In this document: positions 1 through 10,790 of the stretch, in pieces
Layout: each line of letters starts with the position of its first letter
Numbering within the stretch: the first letter of the stretch is position 1
Source of the DNA: Diplonema papillatum
Lineage: Eukaryota; Euglenozoa; Diplonemea; Diplonemida; Diplonemidae
Direction: 5' to 3'
Length of the DNA: 64,000 bases
Assembly: GCA_030068145.1 (NCBI GenBank)
Contig: JAPJBO010000010.1
Span: forward strand, 496,001-560,000
Translations under genes and position numbers: made by a program
The notes under the pieces: model-generated
The model's database searches: none
Told to the model about the DNA's origin: nothing
The model's input: only the letters and a program-made list of their open reading frames with translations

Positions 1-125
1 GGGCTACAGCACTTTCTTCTTTCGAGATTCGGACTTTTGTTGCAGTGGTGGCAGTCCCCGGACTTGCGGTCTCCTTGAGTATTTCCTCACACAACTCGGT
101 GCTTCTACAAAACAAACAGAAATAA
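1..125 (+). repeat. Family A dispersed repeat (copy at window edge)
   Basis: It shares GGGCTACAGCA, then GTCTCCTTGAGTATTTCCT and GGTGCTTCTACAAAA with the copies at 10690, 13441, 17159, 33870 and 44185. It is probably cut by the window edge. Confidence 0.55.
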
Positions 126-689
126 AGCAATGTGAAGAACGCGTTGAATCGCATTGATGAGCGACGATGAGCAAACCCCTGCTTTGTTCAACCCATTTTT
201 TGGCTGAATTGACTGTACACATTAAGGAGGCAAAGCGATAGTCTGCTTGCATTCGCGGATTGTTGTTTGCTACTTTAGCAAATATGAAGCGTCGTTGCCC
301 ATATTTTGTACGCTGTCCACAAACGCTGCCACAAACAACCGATGATAATATTCATATCGTCGAACTGCACTGTTGAGCTCGTGAAAACGCGAGCGGCGAA
401 GGAGTGCGTAGCTTTGTTTTATCGAAGCTAAGAAACCGAAAGAAGGTCCCGCCATCCTGTTTCTTAAGACGAGCATTCCGGGGTAAAGGATCGGTGGTGC
501 GGCCAACCTGCCTTCTGAGCAGCATGGTCAACACGACGACGCAGCCTCCCTTCAGGACTTCACAATTCGCCACGGAACCTGACGAGGCTGCCACACAAGG
601 TCGCAGCAGCAATCTTCCAAACCGGCGCGCTAATCATGAGTGTACGTAGGCGCTCCCATACAACAGCTGCCCGAACGCAGGGTGGTCCG

Positions 690-1060
690 AGAGCTCGCCA
701 GGGGAGGACGAAGTACAAAAAAAACCTCCCACCTACACCTCCCACCACACATGCTCTTTTTCATTGCAAAAAGATGTTGTTGAGAAATAACGAGTTGACC
801 TGAAATAAGGGGATGGGTGCGGGAGCTTGTGGATGCTTTGGTTGTTAAGTCTTTCTCCCCCCCTATTTTGCTTGCTTCAAGGTTACCGAGTCATGCCCAT
901 TGACCGGAAAATAGTGCTTCCGGCTGCGGGTACGCGAGCGTTCTTTCTGGAAGGCGATCCTCCAAAACAAGCCGGTCAGTGCACGACCAAGACTGGTCAA
1001 GCCGCGGGCGGGGGCTATGACCAAGACCGGTCCACTGTGCAGGGCGAGGTCGAATAATAC
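690..1060. repeat. Duplicated segment, copy 1
   Basis: This segment matches 1900-2260 in direct orientation. Shared blocks include AACGA(G/A)TTGACCTGAA, GGTGCTTTGGTTGT-like text, C-run plus TTTTCTTGCT, GCTACCGAGTC and CAGTGCTTCCGGCT. Divergence with indels suggests an old duplication. Confidence 0.6.
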
Positions 1061-1899
1061 ACACCTGTTTTTTTTGTTCGAACCGCTGCGATGCAAAGGC
1101 GGTATCATCGCCCGGCTAGTAGCCTTTCGTCATCGCCACAGGATCACGACACATTGTACAGCACAGTTTGAGCTCCCCGTGCAACCTCTAGAGGTTGCTC
1201 AGAACTGACGATGCGCTTGGCCACTGTTTCCACCCCAAGATTTCGGGTATTCGACAAAGCATTGGATTGCCCGTGCAAAACTGGCTGCGCTCCATCGGTG
1301 CTGTGGCAGAGGGCTGCCACGAGCGTCAGTCATTGATACCTGATTGCTGATTCGATCGCGTCAAAAAACTGCATGTTACTACTCGACCACCTCCCCCCCC
1401 CCCCATCGCGAAGCAGGTGTCTTTACAAAGAATAGTTGAGTAGGGTCCCCTCGCAGCCCGGCCTAACGCCTTTCAGGCCGGTAAACCGATTTTCTCTGGC
1501 CCGTAGGCCCGGCCGGCCAAATGAAAGAACTTGGATGGCCCTTTCATTTGTTTGTGCGCACTAGCGGAACTCACCTGCCCCAGGAAAACGAACGGGCGCG
1601 AGGTTTGTTTGCACGTGCTGGTAAGAAGTCTCCAAAAAGTCGGTGTCTGCTAGGGAACCCTGGTTGAGTGACAACTTGAGGAGTCGCAAATAAAAGAAAT
1701 AAGAGCTCGTCGCTCGCACAACCACGGCTGATACAAACTGGTGACGACGATGGTGATGAGATAGAGTTTCGTTGAACGCGGTGCCCGATCGTTTTTTAGA
1801 GTTAAAGTTTTTCCGCAGAGAGCTGGATTCAGGGCGCAAGTGAAAACGCCACGGTTGGCGGCGACGAGCTTCTCATTTCCCGAACATTTCATGGTTGGT

Positions 1900-2260
1900 A
1901 AAAGAAACACGAGAGAAAGAAAGTTGTTACATTGTACCTACCATACACGCTTCTTTCTTGCAAACGATGAGCCGGTGAGAGATAACGAATTGACCTGAAG
2001 TTAAAGTGTAGTAAGGGAGGGGTGGTGCTTTGGTTGTAGAAGTTAATTTGTTCCCCCCTTTTCTTGCTGTAAGGCTACCGAGTCGTGTTCAATAACTGAC
2101 GATTTGGAAACAGTGCTTCCGGCTTGTTCGTGGATGTGCGAGCGTTCAGAGGGGGGAAATGGCACGGGATAATCCGCGTCTCCCTCACAGAACCCGGGCC
2201 ATCCACCGCACCTGTTGACCGTTCAACAGCAAAGCTGGACGGTCAAAGATGCGGGCCGTG
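1900..2260. repeat. Duplicated segment, copy 2
   Basis: This is the direct, diverged copy of 690-1060, about 1.2 kb away. The 640 bp between them hold no recognisable gene. Confidence 0.6.
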
Positions 2261-3393
2261 CAGTCCACTTTTTCAGCACAAAGTGCGGTACCAAAAAACG
2301 CCGGTCAAGTACCGTGAGCAAGTGTCGGGAGGACCAATATTTGGTGCTGCGAAACACACGGTGATAAGATAATGGGGCTCAGACAGTGGAGTCGGCGAAG
2401 AGAACAGGCGCGACATTCGTTTGTACGTGCCAGGGGAAGTTGGCTTGTTCGTTGAGTGAAGGCTTGGGCTAACCTCCTCCCAAACACGCTGCCAGCGTTC
2501 TCATTCGAGTTCACAATGAATTGCTACTCCTGACTCCGCTCAGCATCTGCGGGTTTTTCCTGCTGGTCATTACGGGGAGGAGGGGGCACGAAAAGCCCCC
2601 CTGACGCCCTGTTTTCCATTAACCAGCCTCCCCGGAAATACCGTTTCGACCCATCCGACAGATTTCAGTCGCACGGGGGTCGTCATAAGGATCGTTCTGA
2701 AACGGATAACTCGGGGTGACACGCCTTCGGCGCACGCTAGATGCCGCTTGTTTGCCGCCCCCGACAATCCTGGAAAATAATGAAAGATGCACTGGCGAAA
2801 AGGTCGTTGAAAAAAAGAATACTCGCTGCGTGAAACGCGGGCAAACTTTTCCCTTCGTTCGTGGAAGCTGCGCGACAACGCCGCTTTCTCGGCAACAGCA
2901 CCCCCGCACTGTTCAGGTCAAGGGAGTTGGACTATCGTGTCTCGTACTGTTGTTTCCCAATCTTCTCAACCCCGAAGTGCGCGTTCTCCCCCACGGTGGG
3001 TCGACACCTGAGTTTCGGAAGTCGCTTGGGTGCGGCCACCCTCTTTTTTATTCTCCCCTGTTTTTCAGAGTGAAAGTTCGCTGCTTTTCGTTCGAACCCC
3101 GATTCCTGGACACGGTTTCGGGTGGCTATTGATCATGATCAGAGGGTCACAGCGGTTCTTTTTGTGCAGCTTCTTCATTACAAAAAAAACGGCCTTAAAA
3201 AAGGTGGATCGCCAAAGATCGTCACGAAAGCGGTGTTCAGCCGCACGACATTCGCTTCTTCTGTCAAAGATCGAAGAAGCCCTGGGTTTACTTGTGCGCA
3301 CTAGCAATGTGCATTTAGCTGACTGGCGGACGAGACTGCCTGGCAGGCGTGTGTTGACACGTTGTTTCGCGGGCTCTCCTCAATCTCCTCAAT

Positions 3394-3415
3394 AGATAGG
3401 TGGACTTGCTCAGAT

Positions 3416-3476
<61 letters not shown>

Positions 3477-3581
3477 GAGAGAAGAGGAGAGAGACAAGAA
3501 AAGAGAAAGAAGAGAAGAGAGTGTGAGAGAGAGAAGGACGAGTGAGAGGAGGAGAAGAAGAGAGAGAGAGAAGAGAGAGAC

Positions 3582-3618
<37 letters not shown>

Positions 3619-3806
3619 ACACATAAAACAAGTCAAAGGGTGCGGGCCTCCACCGTCAGGTGGGCCCCCACCGTCAGGTGGGCAGGCTAGTTTCGGGGTG
3701 GCTCCCTGGGAGGGACAGGGGCGGGGTTGTCACGCCTTAGCAGTCCCAGGGCCTCTCCCCTCCCACCTATATGTGTTCTCGCTGTCATCGCTACCGCGCT
3801 GACATG

Positions 3807-3846
<40 letters not shown>

Positions 3847-4015
3847 AATAGAGCATCTATTTGGTATCGGAAAGTAGGTGCGAGATCAGGCAAACCTTGT
3901 GCGCTAGCTTCGTTTAACCGTGAATCTAATAATCAGGGCTTACCCCACATTCTCGCTTTCATTTCACCAACCCTGTGACAATTATCATCTTCACCGTTTC
4001 TGCCAACGCGACCTT

Positions 4016-4097
<82 letters not shown>

Positions 4098-4222
4098 CGA
4101 GAGAGCAGAGACAGAGAGAGGAGAAGAGAGAGAGAGAGAACAGAGAGAGAGAAGAGAGAGAAGAGAGAAGAGAGAGAGGAGAGAGAGAGAGAGAGGAGAA
4201 GAGAGAGAGAGAGAGAGGAGAG

Positions 4223-4270
<48 letters not shown>

Positions 4271-4441
4271 GAGTTAGAGTGCAGGGACCATCTCTCCGGG
4301 GAGTTTCCGGTCTCCTCACTTCTCTTCGCACTGCTACGGCGGGCGTAAGTCGCTCCGGAGGCGCGCTGCAGGTTGCGGCTCTGCTTATAGATATTTATTG
4401 AACGAAAGCGAACATATCTAATCTGAGCAGTCCACCTATCT
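3394..4441. mobile_element. GA-microsatellite element with inverted ends
   Basis: Matching 27-bp ends, left 3394-3420 beginning AGATAGGTGGACTTGCTC and right 4415-4441 its inverse, bound 1.05 kb containing three GA tracts (3418-3620, 3810-3842, 4020-4269) and about 400 bp of unique sequence. No transposase is visible, so it would be non-autonomous. No clear target-site duplication is seen. Part of the unique sequence (GTGCAGGGACCATCT) recurs beside the GA tract at 18.8 kb. Confidence 0.5.
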
Positions 4442-4454
4442 TTGTAGTTCGCTT

Positions 4455-4697
4455 TCGACGACCTTTCACGATCCGATCGTTCGGGGGGAAAAGATGGTTC
4501 TAAGGAGCCGGCGACCCATGAAACAGGAGGAAGACGCCGTCGCACAAGCTCCATAGATAGGGGGTGGACTAATTCGGGTTACCGATATATATTTTGTTCA
4601 CTGTTGATGGCCTTTCACGATCCGATCGTTCGGGGGAGAAACATTTACAGGGAGCCGGCGGCCTATGAACCAGGAGGAAGACGCTGTCGCAAAAGTC
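4455..4697. repeat. Two tandem 150-bp units
   Basis: CCTTTCACGATCCGATCGTT opens both units (4459 and 4609). The similarity continues through GGAGCCGGCG, CAGGAGGAAGACGC and GTCGCA. The spacer carries another copy of the GATAGG..GTGGACT end sequence of the neighbouring GA element. Confidence 0.65.
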
Positions 4698-4699
4698 AA

Positions 4700-5525
4700 A
4701 GTCCTCAGTTGGTTTCACTGGTGGTGGTGAGAAGGAGCGATGCGACAGACTTTCGCCCCTTTGCACCGGCCGGTTTTCATACCCGCGCTCCCTTTTTTGG
4801 CGAAGAGCGTCCGCCGAATACCCACTGAAGCAGCACAAGTCGTACCACGATTGCTTTCATAATACTTACACCCTCGCGACCCGAGGATCCTGTACTCCAC
4901 TGTGTGTTATCTATGTAAGCTACTGCGGGCAGGCAGGAGTCAGGCCTACTCTAGGTATGCCAGGCCTTCCGATTCCTGCCGCGTCGTGAGCAGAGGTCTG
5001 AGCACTGCTCCTTGCATACCTTCAATCAAAATGCCCCTCCCCCCCCTCCCACGTCTCCCGCAGTAGCCCGGCTGACGACGGGCCCCGGTGGTGACGAGAG
5101 CTCCACGAAAAAGAAAACGGCAAGCCCAGGTTGGTTGGAAGGGAAGAATGGAGAGCCCCCCGTGTCGCGCTCGTTCTATTCCTGTCAATTTTCATACGTT
5201 GTCATCTACCCCCCCACCCTTGATTTCACACCCACCCCACCCGCTGAAAATTCGCCCCCTCTTCAGGAACTTGAGTACACCTGGAAAAACATTATCAGTA
5301 CCGCGTCATAAAACCTTCCACGGCATGGGGTCTGCCATGCAGTGTTCACCAGGGGGGGGGCTGACGACAACGAATCAAACTGATTCTCCTTTTTTTACGG
5401 TGGCGATTCGCAGGGAGATAGCCAGACCAGAGGAACTTTTGCAATACTGCTGGTTTGCTGGTTTTAGCTGCTTTGCAAGAAAAAAGATATCGCGCTTCGC
5501 GCGACCAAAATACAAAACCCTTCCC
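4700..5525. other. No gene seen
   Basis: C-rich, low-complexity sequence without a supported gene; the longest frames resemble no protein. Confidence 0.5.
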
Positions 5526-6010
5526 CCAAGTACAGGACTTGCCAGGGCTTACGCTTCACGTGTGGAACGTGTGGATTTCCACACGTTAATTATTTTGGAT
5601 TTGTTTTCCCCACGTGTGCTTCCACGTGTGGATCCACAGGTACCATGTGGATTTTGGTTTATTTTTCCCCCACTCAGCCAGACGGGGTTGTGACACTGTG
5701 CTGCCTCCGACTCAAGCTTTGCAAGCTGTGGTTGACCGTCACGTTCCTGGACCAGGAGCGGCCTTTTTCTTCTTCTTCTTCTTCTTCTTCTTCCCCCAGA
5801 AGTGCTTGCCACAGGTTGGTCCACATGCAGGGGAGTCTAGGCCCACAAGTCGCCAAGGCCGCACAGCCAGGTCGCCAAGTTCTATTTTCTTTGCCCGCCG
5901 CTGCACATAGGGGATAGGTTTTTTTCCCCCTCGAACCTTAAGCGCGCCCACATGTGGACCACACGTATTTTCTCTGAGGCCGAAAACGGAGCGTAAGCCC
6001 TGGTACTTGG
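5526..6010. mobile_element. 485-bp element with inverted ends
   Basis: The left end (5526-5554, CCAAGTAC, a 9-nt insert, then CAGGGCTTACGCT) is inverted at 5989-6010. Inside are several CACGTG and ACACGTGTGG palindromes near both ends, one family-C repeat (5680-5772) and a TTC microsatellite (5764-5795). This is a MITE-like, non-autonomous design; no coding part is seen. Confidence 0.5.
5680..5772 (+). repeat. Family C dispersed repeat
   Basis: The core GACTCAAGCTTTGCAAGCTG, followed by TTGACCGTCACGTTCCTGGA and CCAGGAGCGGC, is shared with 28899-28998 and, inverted, 20296-20396. Confidence 0.75.
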
Positions 6011-6042
6011 TCACGTGATTACTTTTAAAGTATGACACAGTC

Positions 6043-6261
6043 ATGATGCATGTGTGTGTCGAGTCGTATAAGGATAAGCTTGTACCAATCATCCAACAAA
6101 AGGCGAGACTGCATCTTCAGTGTAAGCTCAATACCAGTCAGCAGGACTACCTCGGCACAATCGGTGCATTTGCGTACCTTGATTGCTCTGAAAAGCATCT
6201 CTCAATAGATGCGAAGATCCGCCAGCTGACACCAAGGAAGGGTGTGGTCATGATGTCTTGA
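6043..6261 (+). other. Short frame with protein-like residues, unassigned
   Basis: Seventy-two codons (YKDKLVPIIQQKARLHLQ, then DYLGTIGAFAYLD) look less random than nearby frames, with AT-richer codons than the real genes. It lies just right of the inverted-end element and on the strand that carries no other gene. It may be a decayed fragment or chance. Confidence 0.15.
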
Positions 6262-7163
6262 CCTCACCCTGGATACAGTTTTGGGTCCCAAAAAAAAAAA
6301 ACATCTTTTTCAGACTCAAAAAAGATCGTTGTTTGAAAAAGATCCTGCATCTCGCTTTCTCCTGTAACTTCTAAACCAGCAAACCAGCAGGTTCTGGCTC
6401 TGAAACGTGCAAAAGTCGGTGAAGCTATTTCCTGAGAGCGATGAAAAGCACGGTCCCTCAGAACAGAATTGATTGTATGTGCAAGGCTTCAGGGGAGGAG
6501 GGGAAGACTTTGTTGTGGGGGTCATGGTAGGCGGGGGGAGGACACGTTGTTATTGGTATAGGTTTGTGGAATTACAGGGCGAAAAAGGTTGTGGGAACAT
6601 CCGTCAGTCGTAGGGGCACTGTACCTCTTTATTTTTTTCTTCCCGGCCCCAAAACTCGCTGTTTTTGGGCGGGCGGTTGCCTCTTCTTGTTCTTTGTTGC
6701 TCTACTCGCTGTCTTTCGTACTTTTTCACTCTACCTACTCACCTTGGCTAGCAAGCGACTCGTACAACCGACACCACGACCACATTCGCGGTGAATGCGT
6801 CCCTGAGCCTTCCACGTGCAGTACATGTTGTGCAGGTGCCATGTAGGCAGACAAGCACTGCTCACGAGCTGCTGGTCGCTGCGTTCTTGGCCGAGCGTGG
6901 TGCTTGAGTTAAGCAAAGGGAGGCCAGCTCTGCATATTGAGCAGGGGTGTGGCTCGTACCGGTCTGAGTCCGCTCTGTTACCAAGGGAAGGGGTCCGACG
7001 TAGTCGGAGCACCAGCGACGTCAGGAAGGAGGGAAGAAGGGGGGGGTGACAATCTTAGTTGGGGCAGTGGGAAAGCCCCGAATTGTATTGAAGGGACATG
7101 AAATGAAAAGGAAGAAAGATCAAAAGGCAAAAAAAGAGACAAGGGGCATCTCTGGGAATTTCT

Positions 7164-7189
7164 GGGGGGGGGGGGGGGGGGGGGGGGGG
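7164..7189 (+). repeat. G26 homopolymer
   Basis: An uninterrupted run of 26 G on the plus strand, 310 bp downstream of the FAD oxidase stop. It can form quadruplexes on that strand. Confidence 0.9.
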
Positions 7190-7500
7190 TTTCAGAATCT
7201 CCCTTTGAATACAAGTGTTTCAAAGGGGCAAGCGTGTGAGGGGAAAATGAAACGCCATAGGATACTAGCATAGGCATGTGATGGGCCTAATGCAGTTCAG
7301 GTTCTTTTACTAATTAATTAGATGCCGCCTTTTGTACCGGTTTGCCGCTAGCTCCAAATTCTTCATGGGCATAAGAAAGAATTCGAAGCTTTTCTCTAAC
7401 AAGCACGAATGGCGGGCAAAACTCCGCAAGGCCGGAGTGAAGCCGTGAGGAAGGCGAAATCTCTTTTGATCGTTGTTCTAGAGCGGTTCTTCGGAGCCTT

Positions 7501-9198
7501 CTAGTCGCTCAGGTTGTACTCGCTGTCGTCCTTCGAAAAGACGTTTGTCGGGTCGTATTTCTTCTTCAACCTCCGCAGACGGTTGCGAATGGACGCGATC
7601 GGGAACAAATCCTCCTCGCTCTCCACGTTGAAATTGGCGTAGTTGGCGTAGTACGTAGTCGAGATGGGGCGCAGGAACCTCTGGTTGAAATCGCGTGCGA
7701 TGCTGAGGACCTCAGTCCGCGGGAGTGACTTGTTGGTTCTCCAGAAACAGCCCTCCATAGCAGCCCACGCGTGCCGGGTGCTCATCGAGCCCTTGATGTG
7801 CCACCGGTCCTCCCACGACGCACGACCACCCCACTTCTCGATGCTGGCGAAAGGGAAGTTGCCGTAGGGCTGCCAGTTTTCGACCTGGACCATGTCGATC
7901 AGCCAGGCAGAGAACTCCTCGAGGTACGTCTCGTTCATGCAGACGTCGTTCTTGTGGACGATAACTTTAGACGCACACGTGCCGTCCGCACTTCCAGTGG
8001 GATTGCTCCCCGGGATGGGCGGGGGGTACACGTCGTTGTACTCATACACATCCAGACTGTTGGCCGTCGGGGTCACGTCAACATCCTTGAAAAAGGTCCC
8101 ATTGATTTCGGCCAAGCCTTCTTCCCACGCGGCCTCCTTGGTGGTAGCCTCCGCGAAGTACGTGAATCGGTAGCTGATGGAGTACGGTCGCTGGTTGATG
8201 ACGTCTTGGATCGGGACGACCGTGGTCCAGCACTGCAGGCGGTTTTCCTTGTCGCCGGGTCTCTCATCTCGCGCATCTTTGAAGTAAGCACACGGGATGT
8301 CGAAGAAGCGTTTCGCATCCTCTTGAGTGAACATCGGAAGGCGAATTGCGCCGTGCACAACGAACTTCGGCTTCGGGAGCATGTGCAAGTACAACTTGGT
8401 GACGACGCCGAGCCCAATGTGGCCGGATCCCTTCATGGCCCACAGGATCCGCTTGTCGGTGACGGCGTCCGGACAGGTTAGCTTGTGCTCGGCGAGCTGC
8501 GCTTCGTGATCCGTGTCGAAGATGCGGGCAACGTCTCCATCCTTCAACACGATCTCTACGCCCATGATGCGGTCGCTCAAGAACCCCATCCAACGCGTCA
8601 AATCTCCCATACCGCCTCCCGTCGAGTGTCCACCAATTCCGAGGGTCCTCGTAGGGGCATGTGGCAGGACGAAGTCCACGACCCTGTAGGCTTCGATAAG
8701 ATCCCCGATCGTGATGCCGGGCTCGACGATCATGTACGTGTCGCCTAGCGACTCGTAAACCGTCGTATTCTTCATCTCGAACAAGTGAATGACAGCACAC
8801 CCGTCGCACGTGCTGGCACAGGACTGGGCGTGGCCCCCACTGCGTGTCGTGAACTCGATGTCGTAGTGCTTGAGGAAGACGATCGTTCGCTGCACGTCGA
8901 GCGTGGTGCGCATAATGAACACCACGGCAGGGCTCTTAATCCTACAGTCGTAAGTCACAATGGATTGCGCAATGTCGTATGTCAAATTGCCGTTGATGTC
9001 CGAGTCGCATTCGGCATCCGATTCCACCGGGACCCCCTCGCAACACTTCACATCGGGCATCACGGCAGTACCATTGAGGTGTGTGGCGAATCGACAGAAG
9101 GAATTGTGCACCTCCTCTGCTGACATATCATAGTCCAACGTCACATCGATGCCGGCAGCATGCGCGACGGCGACGGCGAGAAGAAACGGCCGCAGCAT
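7501..9198 (-). CDS. Secreted FAD-linked oxidase, BBE-like (paralogue 1)
   Basis: An uninterrupted frame of 565 residues reads as a flavin-dependent oxidase of the berberine-bridge branch of the VAO/PCMH superfamily; these enzymes oxidise alcohols, sugars or alkaloids, and the substrate here cannot be told. Residues 1-16 form a hydrophobic signal peptide, and N-x-S/T sites (42, 71, 144 and others) fit secretion. The FAD domain has RSGGH at 119-123, whose histidine is the usual covalent flavin site, and GGHSTGGG at 189-196. The cysteine that bicovalent relatives carry just before the second motif is absent, so single attachment is inferred. The C-terminus has the BBE-type NYAN and YDPTNVF motifs. 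An unusual Cys cluster (127, 131, 134) follows the flavin histidine. The ATG directly precedes the signal peptide. The leader is A/G-rich. Confidence 0.92.
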   Translation of the reverse strand: MLRPFLLAVAVAHAAGIDVTLDYDMSAEEVHNSFCRFATHLNGTAVMPDVKCCEGVPVESDAECDSDINGNLTYDIAQSIVTYDCRIKSPAVVFIMRTTLDVQRTIVFLKHYDIEFTTRSGGHAQSCASTCDGCAVIHLFEMKNTTVYESLGDTYMIVEPGITIGDLIEAYRVVDFVLPHAPTRTLGIGGHSTGGGMGDLTRWMGFLSDRIMGVEIVLKDGDVARIFDTDHEAQLAEHKLTCPDAVTDKRILWAMKGSGHIGLGVVTKLYLHMLPKPKFVVHGAIRLPMFTQEDAKRFFDIPCAYFKDARDERPGDKENRLQCWTTVVPIQDVINQRPYSISYRFTYFAEATTKEAAWEEGLAEINGTFFKDVDVTPTANSLDVYEYNDVYPPPIPGSNPTGSADGTCASKVIVHKNDVCMNETYLEEFSAWLIDMVQVENWQPYGNFPFASIEKWGGRASWEDRWHIKGSMSTRHAWAAMEGCFWRTNKSLPRTEVLSIARDFNQRFLRPISTTYYANYANFNVESEEDLFPIASIRNRLRRLKKKYDPTNVFSKDDSEYNLSD

Positions 9199-9594
9199 AG
9201 GCTCGAGTTGCCTTTTTGTTTCGTTTGCTTTAGGTTTTCTTTTTTTCGTGAGTCACTGCACACCGTGGATTTGCTTTGCTTGTTCTTTCGTGGGTTTCCG
9301 GCGATATTCGCTCAGCCAGTTGCCTGTGGCGGCGTTCTTTTGAATGGTGTTCAGAGTATTAGGTTCGGATTCGCTCCTGATCTGCCGCTCTGCAAATTGC
9401 ACGGCGGGTGGAGACGGCGCTGATGGGGGACGATGCGGGGATGCTAGTGGACGTACAACTCCTGCCTTGGTGTCCCTACGACGGACGCTGAAGCTCGGCA
9501 GGATCATACACTGAGAGGCTGTTAACTCCTCAGTCATCCCTAGTTCTGGCCAGGAGATCTCCGGGCTCATGTTGTCTTCCTGATGGAGTGGTCA

Positions 9595-9812
9595 AGGCCC
9601 ACTAACGAGAAGACCCTTGACTCAGTCAAGAAAGCAACGGTTGAACGCGCGAGATGCCCCAATCATCCGCTTTACCTGGCGTAACTCCTGTTTTGGTTCT
9701 AGCTATCCTGAGGGAAACTTCGGAGTGAACCAGCTACTAGATGGTTCGATGGGTCTTTCGCCCCTATACCCAGCTTTGGCGGGCGATTTGCACGTCATAC
9801 GCGAGATACAGG
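9595..9812 (-). rRNA. Divergent large-subunit (28S-type) rRNA fragment
   Basis: Read on the minus strand, this stretch follows the eukaryotic 25S/28S rRNA core in domain II in order: GACGTGCAAATCG, GGGTATAGGGGCGAAAGAC, ATCGAACCATCTAGTAGC, CCGAAGTTTCCCTCAGGATA, GGTAAAGCG, GATGATT and TTAGTGGGCC. A variable helix that is about 70 nt in yeast is replaced by a short perfect hairpin (9616-9630). Sequence on either side does not continue the rRNA recognisably. It is either a rearranged rRNA pseudogene or one piece of a split, divergent rRNA. It lies 400 bp upstream of the FAD oxidase, in the same orientation. Confidence 0.75.
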
Positions 9813-10472
9813 CATCTGGGCGGTGCGACTCGCAGAAAGTGGATCCTGAAGCTGCAAGCCAACGAAGTACCTACCGGATTGTGGATGAAGTGCTTGCAAC
9901 AGTTCTGGGAGTGTCGTGGAGTGGAAAACCGGCAACAAAGGGAACAATCCCTCTTGAGGAGTCCGTATCCGCCGTGAATTAACAGCGGCAATCCAAAGAA
10001 AGAACTAGTGAACCAGTTGTGTGCTGCTTTGACCTCACAACACAGGCGGCGTGCCTGCTTGTAGTACCGTATCGGAACGCGTTCCAACCTGCGTGCGCAT
10101 GTAGCTGGCACACAAAAGCGAAAGGTGGACAGATGAACCAAGCAGCCCCCGCGAGCTAAAAACAGAAACGGGAATGAGAGGTAGCTCGTCGGTCGTCGGA
10201 TCAACGGCGAGCTCTACGTGGGCCGGATGCGCCACGGCAAATGAAGGAGACGGAAAACGAAAAATGTATTTTTAACGCAGCGACCTTTGCTTCCACAGAG
10301 CAAAGCCGCCTGCTATAGCCGCGGCACGAAACAAGTTCGGTTGTGTCGTAGCACGTGCCGTTCTCGCCAGTTTCGGGTGATGAGGGTCGTTCGACGCATC
10401 GACTCCTACTTCACTTGGGACAAAGGGAAGCCTTTTGGACAAAGGGAAGCCTTTTGCGCAGCGAAGTAGTCA

Positions 10473-10506
10473 TTTTAGAGTGAAAGTTCGCTTGAAACTC
10501 CGGGGT
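10473..10506 (+). repeat. Dispersed GAGTGAAAGTTCGCTTGAA motif
   Basis: A T-run followed by AGAGTGAAAGTTCGCTTGAA and CTCCGGGG. Related copies in the same orientation lie at 3067, 11121, 21766, 29551, 31931, 37954 and 45181. Sequence further out is mostly not shared. Confidence 0.6.
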
Positions 10507-10689
10507 TTTAAAGTCTCCGGGCGACCTTCGTCAATATGGGAAGATATCCAGTGTCGTAAGAGTGATGGTCGCACGAGGTAAGAGAATCAGTGGCACCTTC
10601 GTTGTTGGGCATTGGTGGTTTCGGCCACTATCCACATTCCTTCCGCAGTGTGGTGCCGTAGTAGGTGACTGTCTGTCTTCTTGGTACCG

Positions 10690-10790
10690 TATGACAGCAC
10701 ATTTCTTCCTTTGATCTTTCGCAACTGGCAACTGGCAGTCTCCTCAAGCATTTCCTACAAAGCAGGTGCTTGTACAAGAAAAGAACGCAA
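10690..10790 (+). repeat. Family A dispersed repeat
   Basis: Contains CTTTGATCTTTCGCAACTGG (with a short internal duplication), CAGTCTCCTCAAGCATTTCC and TACAAAGCAGGTGCTTGTAC, matching the copy at 13.6 kb closely. Confidence 0.8.

Larger units (their letters stand above)
1..3393. other. Gene-free repeat mosaic
   Basis: I see only short, random-looking frames here. The stretch holds a family-A repeat copy at its left edge, the 690/1900 duplication, a C-run near 1388, and a copy of the GAGTGAAAGTTCGC motif at 3067. Confidence 0.6.

Noticed and set aside
3410-4554. Arg-Glu and Ser-Leu repeat frames
   Set aside because: Translations of GA microsatellite DNA.
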